DNA of 44,049 nucleotides from the IMG/VR virus record IMGVR_UViG_3300030389_003806, positions 1-44,049 of that record, one strand, 5' to 3'. A model generated the notes under the pieces. The model had not been told where the DNA came from and did not search any database. It saw nothing but the letters and a program-made list of their open reading frames with translations. Source of the DNA: a virus. Made by a program: the position numbers and the translations under genes. Each line of letters starts with the position of its first letter. The stretch's first letter is position 1. This document shows positions 17,510 to 27,300 of the stretch, in pieces.

Positions 17510-19434
17510 TGTCTAATATTAATTTTAAACAGAATCCAGATGGAACATATGATTTAATTGCTAAAATTAATAATAGGAATAAAAGAATCCTAAGGATAAA
17601 TAAAAATAAAATATCTTTTGATAGCACAGTAGAAATTAATCAAACTATAAAAGTAAAAAATTCTAAAAAAGGAAGTGGTTTAGTTGTTCCTGTAAAAACA
17701 TCTACAGAGACTAAAACAGGATCTATGTTTTATGATTCTGATAAAGATAGTTTAAATGTATTTACAGAAACTACTGGTACATACAAAGAAATAAAAACAA
17801 CTGAAGTTGATACATCAATAAATGTTACAGGTGGTGGCACTGGTTTATCATCTTTAGCTACAGACAATATACTTGTAGGTTCAGGTACATCTACAATGAC
17901 ACCAAAGACATTAGTAGCTGGTTCTGGGACCACTATAACACACAATACTAATGATATAACAATTAGTTCTAATGTATTAGATTCATCAGGAAATTTAGAA
18001 GTTACTTCAGGAACTATACAAACACCTATGGGAACTAATATTATGATGTTTACATCAGGGAATACTACAATAGTTGGTGATTTAACTGTTAATGGAAATG
18101 ACATAATACTAGGTACCGAAGCAGCAGGGACCATATCTAATGCTAATGAAACAACAGATGATACATCAGGTCACAATTTAACTATAAAAGCTAGTGCAGG
18201 TAAGGGTAGTGGGTCAGGTGGTGATATAATATTTCAAACAGCACAAGCACCTGGTGGAGCTACTTCTAGCACACAAGGTGTGCATTCTAGTGTTTTAACT
18301 TTGTTTGGTAATGGAAATGCTACTTTTACAGGACAGGTTATAGCTAATAATACAATTAGCTTAAATAATAACATTTTAAGTTTCGATAATTCGCATTCAT
18401 CTGTTACTATTAATCCAGTAACAGGTGCTAATTCAGAAGGATATAGATTGTATTTAGAAGGTGGTCAAGGTACAGGTACAGCAGTAGGTGGTAGTATATA
18501 TTTAAGAACTACATTAGCAGGTTCATCATCATCAACAGCCAATGCATATACAAATATATTAGGGATCCATGGAACAGGAGATATAGGTGCTAGAGCTACA
18601 AGTAAATTATTTTTTGATAATGCTATTGGCTCTACTGGTGGAGGTCATACTTATATACAAGAATCTTCTGATGATGTATTAGACATATATGTTGGTGGTG
18701 ATAAAATGCTAGAGTTAAGCGAAGCACAAAGCAAAATATCTATATTAGAAAATTTTAAATTATATTTTGATGGAGCAGGAGAAGCTTGTTATATAACATC
18801 TAATACTTCAAATATAACTATAGGAGCAGATGGTGAAGATAAGTTTTTTATAACCGATTCAGAAACTAAATCTGAACAAGCTGTTAAAATAAAAGAAGCA
18901 TCTAATGCAGCATCAGACAGTGCAGGATATGGACAAATATGGGTTAAAAGCAATACTCCTAATAAATTAATGTTTACAGATGATGCAGGTGCTGATGTTA
19001 GTATAAATGGTCAGTTTTTTGTAGATTGTGGCTGGTATCAAGGTAGTAGTGCTGGAAGATATATGCCATTAGTATCAGGTCAAAATGAAGCATCTACATT
19101 AATAGACTATAGTAATGATGATGTATTTTTTATAGTACCATATAATTTAAAAATAACAACCATATATATGAATATGGTAAGAACAAGTAATAGTGCAGTA
19201 CATCCAGGAAATACAAATATTAGATTAGCTAAAAATGGTAGTTTTATATCTAATACAGTTACAGTAAATGTAAATGATACAGGATACGATACAACTAATT
19301 TGTACAATGTTTATACTTGGGATTTTAGTAGTGAAACAAATAGTTATTCAGCAGGAGATATAATGCAGATTTATTTTGATCCAACAAATGCTGTATATTA
19401 TTGTTCAGCTACAGTAGTAGGATATTACACATAA
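17509..19434 (+). CDS. Second tail fibre
   Basis: A 641-aa protein. It starts with a short N-terminal beta domain (INFKQNPDGTYDLIAKINNR) that could dock it to the tail. It continues with GGTGLSSLATDNILVG-type repeats common in trimeric fibres and beta-helix stretches (about 150-470). The C-terminal domain of about 140 residues begins near FFVDCGWYQGSS and contains FIVPYNLKITTIYMNM and a final YYCSATVVGYYT strand, likely the receptor-binding head. No S74 chaperone is present, so it differs from the first fibre. It starts inside the stop of the propeller gene (TAATG). Confidence 0.75.
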   Translation: MSNINFKQNPDGTYDLIAKINNRNKRILRINKNKISFDSTVEINQTIKVKNSKKGSGLVVPVKTSTETKTGSMFYDSDKDSLNVFTETTGTYKEIKTTEVDTSINVTGGGTGLSSLATDNILVGSGTSTMTPKTLVAGSGTTITHNTNDITISSNVLDSSGNLEVTSGTIQTPMGTNIMMFTSGNTTIVGDLTVNGNDIILGTEAAGTISNANETTDDTSGHNLTIKASAGKGSGSGGDIIFQTAQAPGGATSSTQGVHSSVLTLFGNGNATFTGQVIANNTISLNNNILSFDNSHSSVTINPVTGANSEGYRLYLEGGQGTGTAVGGSIYLRTTLAGSSSSTANAYTNILGIHGTGDIGARATSKLFFDNAIGSTGGGHTYIQESSDDVLDIYVGGDKMLELSEAQSKISILENFKLYFDGAGEACYITSNTSNITIGADGEDKFFITDSETKSEQAVKIKEASNAASDSAGYGQIWVKSNTPNKLMFTDDAGADVSINGQFFVDCGWYQGSSAGRYMPLVSGQNEASTLIDYSNDDVFFIVPYNLKITTIYMNMVRTSNSAVHPGNTNIRLAKNGSFISNTVTVNVNDTGYDTTNLYNVYTWDFSSETNSYSAGDIMQIYFDPTNAVYYCSATVVGYYT

Positions 19435-19454
19435 TTTGAAGGAAGGATATTAAT

Positions 19455-20306
19455 ATGGCTTGGCAACTATTAGCAGCAGCAATACCATCAGTAGCAAAAT
19501 TAGCTACTACTGCAATAAATAAACCAAAAGAATCAGATTTTAAACCACAAACTAAATACATGGAAAAGTATTTAGCAAATCTTAGAGGTCAACAATCTAG
19601 CAATGCAGTATTTGAACAAGCTATGAGACCTGCATTAAGGAATATAGGTGCTCAATCTAGAAAAACACAACAACAAATAGGTTACAATGTACAAAGATCA
19701 GGTTTAGCAGGTTCAGGTATTGAAGCTCAACAAAGACTAACAGCTAGTCAAGGAACACAAGAAGCATTAGCAGGTGCTACAGAAAGAGCTGCATCAGCTC
19801 AAACTGTGGCTAATCAACAAATTGGTAGAGAAGCTATGAAGGTTAGTGCACAAATAGAAGGTGAAAAAGAAAGAGCAGCACAAGCATATAAACAAGCAAT
19901 GAGACAATATGATGCAAATTTAAAAGGCATAGCAGTAGAGGGATTAGCTAATGTAGCAACAGCTGGAATAGGAATGAAGATTGATCAAGCATCACAATTG
20001 TCACAAGCTAAAGGAATCTTAGGTCAAGATATGGTGCAGCGATATCAAGATGCAGGGATGTCAGCAGAAGATATATTTAACAGGTCAAACTATGCAGTAC
20101 AATTAATGAATGCAACTGGAGGTTCCATACAAGAATTAGAAGAATATTTTAACACATTAAACCCTTCCTCAATATCCTCTAATGTCGCACAAGGTGATGG
20201 AGCAGATTCGCCAACTGCTCCACCACAAACTTATTTTAATCCTATGACAGGTGAACCTATAACTAAAGAGGAATATCAACAATATTTATTGGGACAAGGA
20301 GAATAA
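19455..20306 (+). CDS. Internal virion (ejection)-type protein, 283 aa
   Basis: An Ala/Gln-rich, largely helical protein. It starts with a hydrophobic stretch (WQLLAAAIPSVAKLATTA), has long coiled segments (TQEALAGATERAASAQTVANQ; EKERAAQAYKQAMRQY), a Gly/Ala hinge (GLANVATAGIGMK), and a Pro/Ser-rich tail with NPMTGEPITKEEYQQYL. Small Ala-rich proteins of this kind, placed right before giant proteins, are internal virion or ejection proteins (compare P22 gp7 and T7 gp14), which leave the head and form a channel in the host envelope. Good GAAGGAAGG upstream. The role is inferred from composition and context. Confidence 0.65.
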   Translation: MAWQLLAAAIPSVAKLATTAINKPKESDFKPQTKYMEKYLANLRGQQSSNAVFEQAMRPALRNIGAQSRKTQQQIGYNVQRSGLAGSGIEAQQRLTASQGTQEALAGATERAASAQTVANQQIGREAMKVSAQIEGEKERAAQAYKQAMRQYDANLKGIAVEGLANVATAGIGMKIDQASQLSQAKGILGQDMVQRYQDAGMSAEDIFNRSNYAVQLMNATGGSIQELEEYFNTLNPSSISSNVAQGDGADSPTAPPQTYFNPMTGEPITKEEYQQYLLGQGE

Positions 20307-20310
20307 TAAA

Positions 20311-21342
20311 ATGGCTATAACACCTAATCCATTAAAAGAAAATGAAGATCAATATAATATTAAACCTAATTTAAAAACAGGTGAAGCTGGTGTATCTTTA
20401 GATCCTGTGCTTGAACAGGCACAGCAACCTGTTGCACAACAACCAGTTGTACAGCAGCAACCTATGCAAACTAAAACACCTGTAGATTTTTCTAAAATAA
20501 ATGTAGGTCAATTCAAAGAATGGAAAAAAACTAAAGAAGCTATGGGCACAATAAGATACTATGCAGGGTCAAATGAAAGATATAATGAAATTATGAATTT
20601 AAATGTTCCAGCTAGTGAAAAAATAGCAATAGCTAAAAAAACAATGTCTCCACTTATGAAGTCAATGGATCAAGATTATTTTGGCGAAACTATAACATCA
20701 AAAGAATTTATTAATAAATACTATGATAAGCTAGGAAGTATGAATAAGAATGAAAGAAATTTGTATTCTGCACATTTGTCAAATTTAAAAAATAAAGAAA
20801 GATCAGAAGCTATAGCAAAAACTAAAGGATCTAATCAAAGAGCTAAATTTTTTAGGCAATATAAAAAGAATGAAGGCTATGTAGCTGCAGCAACAGACAT
20901 ATATAGCACTATTTCAGGTGATGCTAGAGCATTGGGTGGAGACATAGAAGGATTGTTAAAAGTATTTAAAACAGATTTAGGTGCTTCGCAAAATGAAGAT
21001 GGAACATGGTCTACAGTAGATTATGAAAATGTTGCTCGTAAGTCTATAAGTGATATTAGAACAGAATTATGGAAAGTAGCACAAAATTTAACTATCCCTG
21101 CTGGTACAGGCTATACTAATCCAGTTACAGGTAATTGGGTTTTATATCCTACACCAACTGCTAAGAATCCAGACATAGATAAAAGAACTTGGTTTAACAA
21201 TGCAATGAGCGATATAAAAAGAGCTAGAAATACAATGAGAAAAGTATATGATTATGAAGAATTTCAAGAGTTTGAGCAGCAAAGACCAGAAGATGACCCA
21301 TTAAATATATTTTCACCTAGTCAAGTGGAGCTTAACTATTAA
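20311..21342 (+). CDS. Internal virion-type protein, 343 aa
   Basis: A mostly helical, Lys/Asn-rich protein with an N-terminal Gln/Pro-rich linker (EQAQQPVAQQPVVQQQPMQ, residues about 34-55). That linker is encoded by short direct DNA repeats near 20415-20470. The rest is soluble helical sequence with KFFRQYKKNEGYVAAATDIYS and an acidic end. It is 4 nt after the previous gene and overlaps the giant gene by one base. By position it is the middle member of a three-protein ejection set. No domain was recognised. Confidence 0.6.
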   Translation: MAITPNPLKENEDQYNIKPNLKTGEAGVSLDPVLEQAQQPVAQQPVVQQQPMQTKTPVDFSKINVGQFKEWKKTKEAMGTIRYYAGSNERYNEIMNLNVPASEKIAIAKKTMSPLMKSMDQDYFGETITSKEFINKYYDKLGSMNKNERNLYSAHLSNLKNKERSEAIAKTKGSNQRAKFFRQYKKNEGYVAAATDIYSTISGDARALGGDIEGLLKVFKTDLGASQNEDGTWSTVDYENVARKSISDIRTELWKVAQNLTIPAGTGYTNPVTGNWVLYPTPTAKNPDIDKRTWFNNAMSDIKRARNTMRKVYDYEEFQEFEQQRPEDDPLNIFSPSQVELNY

Positions 21343-24300
21343 TGGCTGAACAATATACAAAAGATGAATTTTTAGGAATAATAAGACAAAAATATCCTCA
21401 ATATAATGAAGTAGAGGATGATTTTTTGTTTGATAAGATAACACAAAAATATCCTCAATATAAAGCTAGTATAATACAAGATAAGCCTACTCAAGAAATA
21501 GAAAAGCCATTATATGAAAATCAAGAAAATCAAATAGAAAGCAATGCTATAGACCAAAGAATATCTATGCCACAAATGCAATCTGAAATTCCTGATTCAA
21601 CTTCTGTGACAACTCAAGCACAACCTCAATCTATAGAAATGCCTGATGCTAAAACTGCATCTTTAAAAGATATACAAAATTTTGCACAAAATTATGATAC
21701 TAAAAAAAGATTTGCCATGACAGATGAGGGTGTTATGCAGTCTACAGAAAAAGGATGGATTGAATATCAACAACCAGAATTAAGACCTATTCCTGAAGGT
21801 GAAGTTGCAATAGAAAAAGGTAGATTTGAAAGATTTACAAATTTTATAAGCGATATAGTCACAGGCAAAGGCAAAGAATTAGATAGGCAAAAACAAAAAG
21901 CATTATTGATAGCAGATATATCTAATAATTTAGATTTGCCAATGTCATATGTAAGAGAAAATTATGATGAACTTGTAAGAAATCCTGAAGTAACTGGAAT
22001 ACAAGGTGATCCTACTACTATGGAAATGCTAGAAACTGGAATGATGGGTGCAGTTGGTTTAGGTATTGCAAGTAATCCTATATCAACAGCAATAGGTGTA
22101 GGAACATTTATGGCTATTGATGAAGTAGAAAATTTTCTTATATCTAAAATAAATGATGATCCATACCATGTTGGTGCAGGTAAAAATTTAAGTGATTTGT
22201 TGCCTGAGCAATCATCTTCTGCAGTTAAAAACACTGTAGAAATGATAGACTTTATAGGAAAAGCATTTGCTGTTGGTGGTGGTATTAGCAAAGCTAAGGC
22301 TTCTAAATTTGTACAAAGAAGACCTGAACTTAAAAAGTTTTCTAAAAATCCAGATAAATATGTTTATGAAAAAGTTACAAAAGAATTTATAACTAAATAT
22401 AACATGCCAAAAACAATACAAATAAATGCAGAAAAATTAGATGCTATGGGATTTGTAGAAGTTAATCCATCAGGCAAGTTTGGTGGCACAAAAAAAGTAT
22501 TAACACCTGAAGCTAAACAATTATTTAAACAAATAAAACCAAAAATGACAGAAGCACAAATACTAAAAATGGTTAATGAAGGTAAGAATATACCTGTGCA
22601 AACATCAGAAATTATATTTTTAGCAGACAAACCATGGTGGCAAAGAGCAAAAGGTATTTTTGGAGTAGAAGGAAAACCTAAAGTAGTAAGCATCACACCA
22701 GCTGGAAAAGGCAAAGCTAAAACAACTGCAGAGCCTTATACATTAGAATTTCCTAAAGATGCAAAATTTAAAACACCAAAAGCAAAACCTAAAGTAGAAA
22801 CAAAGCCTGTAAGATTACCAGAAGCGAAAGTAGAAACAAAAACTACAGCACCTGTAAAGCTAAAACAAGGAGAAGGTTTTGCAAAAGAAACTGGATTAGA
22901 AAATGTAAAAGATAAAAACATATTGAAACTACATGAAGAAAATAGATCTAATCCATACACAGAAGATTTAGAAATAGAATTTAGAAATGAACCTGGTGAA
23001 GTAGTATTAACTGAACAACAAATTATAGATAGAAATTATTCACCAGAATATTTTGAACAAGATTTAATAAAAGAAGGAGAACCAGGATATGTCAAAGGAG
23101 AAAACAACTACAGGCTCATTGAAGCAGGGTCAAACTCGGCTGATGGGAAAAAGACCATACTCAATAGTGGAGCAACTGCAGATGCCTATGTCGAAGATGC
23201 AATCATTGAACCTATCTACAAAAGACTTCAAAAAGAAAATCCAGAGTTATTACAACGAATTAAAGCCTGGGAATCAGCAATCGAAAGAGCAGCTCAAGAA
23301 TCAGGAATAGAATTACCAACAGGTATAGAAATATTTTCTAAAGCTTATGGTCTTAATAGATTACAATATGCTGATCAATATCCAGAATTAGCAGAGTTGG
23401 CATTTTTACCAGAAGACATAGTTAAAGATTTTGATGCTTATGCAGGTCCAGGAGTCTCAGGTGTAGATCCATTAAAAGGTACATCTCCAATAGAACAGAT
23501 AAGATTAACTGAACAAACACAACAACCTGCAATACAAAAAATTAAAGAAAAGCCAATAAAGCCAGAAACATTTAGTTTAAAGAAAAGCTTTGATAAGAAA
23601 AGAAAAGACATTGGTGTACCAGAACCTGCAGAAAAGCATCCTTCTATACCTGTAGGACCTCAGGAAAGGGCATTAGGAGCTATTTTTAATAGGCAACCTA
23701 TGCCAACTAAAAGGCAGTTACAAAAACAGCCAGGAAGTCCTGGAAAAGGCACAAAAGGATTTGATGAATTAGTTCAAACATTAGAATCAGAAATAAAAAA
23801 GAATCCTGAATTTGGTTTTTGGTATTATGATTTTGGTAAGGGTATAAAAGACATATCATTACAAGAAAACATGAGAGAAGCATCTATTAATTGGGGAATT
23901 ACATCTGCACAGAATGCTGTAGAAATAAATTTATCTGATCAATTACACATAATGATATTAGCTAGACAAATTGATCCTATTAAAAACCCAGGTGCTTTTA
24001 GAGCAGCACTTAGAAAACCAAAAGCAAATGGTTTGAAATTAAAAATTACAGGTAGGCAAATAGATGCAATAATGAAAATGTATGAGACTGGTACATATCA
24101 AGGTGGAATAAAAATATCTAATTATATGGCATCCACAGAGTTAGCAGTAGAAAATAAATTTATGCCTTTTACTGTTAATGATGTTCATATGGGTAGATTT
24201 TTTGGTTATCCAGAAGGTGCAACTATAGGAGTTCCACAACATAGATATATGCAATATTTAAGTTCTAAATTAGGAGAAAATTTTGATATATATCCACAAC

Positions 24301-27300
24301 AAGTACAAGCATTGGGTTGGAAATATGCTAAAGAAAATTTATCTCCTGTTAAAGATCAAAAAAGAATTAAGTATCCACCTAATCATCCAAGGAAGCATCC
24401 AGAAAAATTAAAAGGTGATGGGTCTTGGGAGTCTGCATTAGAATATGCAGCACCTGAAATAGCTATAATAAGAAGAATGCAAGAAAATGGTGAGTGGATA
24501 CCATCAGAATTTATAAATCCTGCATTTAAAACTGCACCTTTGCCAGGTCAAAAGAATACAATGAAAGTAAAAGGCAAAGATGTACAGCTAACAAAAGAAA
24601 CATTAAAAGATAAAAATACATGGACCAATACTTTATATATAGATGATATAATGGCTAGAGAAAAAGCTATTGCTCCTAGATTAATAGTAGGATTTAATCC
24701 TGGAGTGTCTAGAGGATTTTTAGCTCCTGATGTAACATTATCTCCTGATTTGCAAAAAGCATATTGGAGTGATGCTATGAATAGTATTACTGATGACAGA
24801 GGTAGAATTAAATTTTTAGAAGAATTAAAATTTCCATATATAGTAAATAGAAGATTGGGTTCTTGGGGAGCTTTAGAGATAGCTAATGACATTATATTGC
24901 CAGGTGGTAGTTTGCAACAAGCTACAACTGTTGGTGCATTCTTTGGTGATAGTATGATGCAAGATGCAGTTATAGCTGAAAGACCTGTACCTGATGATAA
25001 TAGTAAAGATATAAGCTATTTATTAGAGAAAGAAGATGGCACACCATTTACAGAAAAAGAAATAGTAAAAATACATAAAATATTAGACCCTAAAGTTATG
25101 AATGAATCTACAAACTTTTCAGAAATGGGTGATCATAGTGGTCTAAAGTTTTTTTTAGAAAGTGAAAACCATGCTCTTATTTTAGATGATGCAATAAAAT
25201 TATTGCAAAGTAAAATGAAAGATGTTAAATTCAAAACAGGTATATATAACACAGAAAGCAATTATGTCCCAAAAGAAGAATATAATAAAATTATTAAAAA
25301 AGCGAGGAGTCTCCCTCGTTTCAAAGGATCACAGAATATACTCAGAGCAGCCGACAATCTCCTTTACAAACCGATCTGGGAAGTCTACAAAGAGTATTCC
25401 TCTGAGTTCGGTACAAGCACAAAAGACCTTAAAAGACCAGAACCAGGAAAAGTAACTTTTTCTCTTAAACCTAAGTCTAAAACTTTAGATCAACTAAAAC
25501 TAGAAAGACGAAAAAAAGAAGAAAAAAATAAATTAATGAATGAGTCTGCCAAAGAAATGGTAGATAAAAAAACCCCTGATATAATTTACAAAAGGCATGT
25601 ATATGGAGCTACTAAAGGTTTTGAAAATGAAATATTAATTAATGAGTTAAATGAAAAAACTACATCTCTAGAAAGAGAAGCAATACCATTTTTAATAGAG
25701 TTTGGTGAAAAAATAAAAGATGTTAATTTAACTCCATTAATAGACAAGTTAGGTCGAAAAGATTTATATGACATATTAAGTAAGGATGGTATTTATAACG
25801 AGTTGCAACCTATTGTAAAACAATTTAAAAATGAATTTTCTAAGTTGTGGGATATGCAAGTAGAATGGAATGAAGATTTAAGTGATAAGGCTTTAAAAGA
25901 TTATGTCACACACATATGGGATGTGCCAAAAAACAAACAACAAGGTTTAATATCTTGGTTTACCACAAACAATAAATTTCAAAACAAAAGATATATAAAT
26001 ACTTTAATGGAAGGTATTGAAGAATTTGATTTAAAACCAAAGTATTTAGATATAGGCAAAACATTAAGAATATATGCAAATACTGTACATCAAACTATAG
26101 CTAATAAACAGTTTATAAAAGATATGAGGTCTTTAAAAAATACTAATGATTTAAAACTTATTACGACAGCACAGAATGCTCCACCTGAATGGAAAGAAAT
26201 AAAACATCCTGCTATGAAAAATCCTGTTACTGGAGCTTATGACAAAGTTCATCCAGATATATATGTACCATTAGGCAAAATATTAGGAGCAAATGAGTAT
26301 GCTAGAAGTAATGGTAAAATAATAACAGCATTAGAATCTATTAATGGATTTATGAAAAAAATAAATTTATCATTTTCATTTTTTCATCATCTAGCATTAT
26401 CTGAAGCTGCTGCAATTATAGTTGGTCCAGTTAAAACTTTTAAACATGTTAATCCAATTACATTTGTATATAGAGGAATGATAAAAGGCGATAATTTAGC
26501 ATGGCAAAAAGCAGATGTAGCTAAAGATTTTATATCAAGTGGTGGGCAATTAGGTGCAACAGCAGATATACCTGTAGATAAAATTCAAGCAGGTTTAGAT
26601 GTATTTCAAACCAGGGTTGCAAAAATACCAGGTTTATCACAAAGTGCAAAAGGTTTGTCTAAAATAAATGAAGCTTGGGATAGAGCTTTATGGGATTATT
26701 TACATGATGGGTTTAAAATACTAGCATATGAAAATTTAGTAAACAAACATCTTCACAAATATGGAGAAGCAGATAAAGTAAAAGTTAAAAGAGAATTAGC
26801 ACAATTTGTTAATGATACATTTGGTGGTCAAAATTGGGATTTATTAATGGTAAGTCCTAAAATGCAACAATATTTATCTTTGTTACTTTTGTCACCTGAT
26901 TGGTTAGCATCTACTACTAGACAGGCTTTATCTGTAACAGGTATAGGTAGTGTATACAAAGACCCTGAAATGATAAAATTAAGAAAAAAAATGGGTGCTA
27001 AATTTTGGTTAAATGGATTATTGTTTTTTGGTACAATGATGAATGCACTTAATATAGCTTTAAGAGAGCACGACATAAAAGAAAATCCTGATAGATATCC
27101 AGATATAGAAAAAAATAAATTAAAACCTAGCTATTGGTGGGAAAGAAGTATGTTTGGGAATACAATTGGTAGTAAAACTAAAATTTTCTATGGAAGAGAT
27201 GAACAAGGTAGAGAAGAATATTTAAGATGGGGAAAACAGTTTAAAGAATTGCCAGAAATGTTTTATGATGACACTGGTTTAAATTTTCCACAAGCAGCTA

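Noticed and set aside
20411-20470. Short CAACC/GTTGCA repeats as further operator boxes
   Set aside because: They lie in a Gln/Pro-rich coding linker and are explained by the protein repeat, although one matches TGTTGCA.
23089-23310. 73-aa alternative frame inside the giant gene
   Set aside because: It arises where the main frame changes codon use. The main frame remains open and conserved-looking (SADGKKTILN), so I treat it as a shadow.
25222-25455. 77-aa alternative frame inside the giant gene
   Set aside because: Same reason as above. It coincides with the second unusual codon patch and has no clear ribosome binding site.
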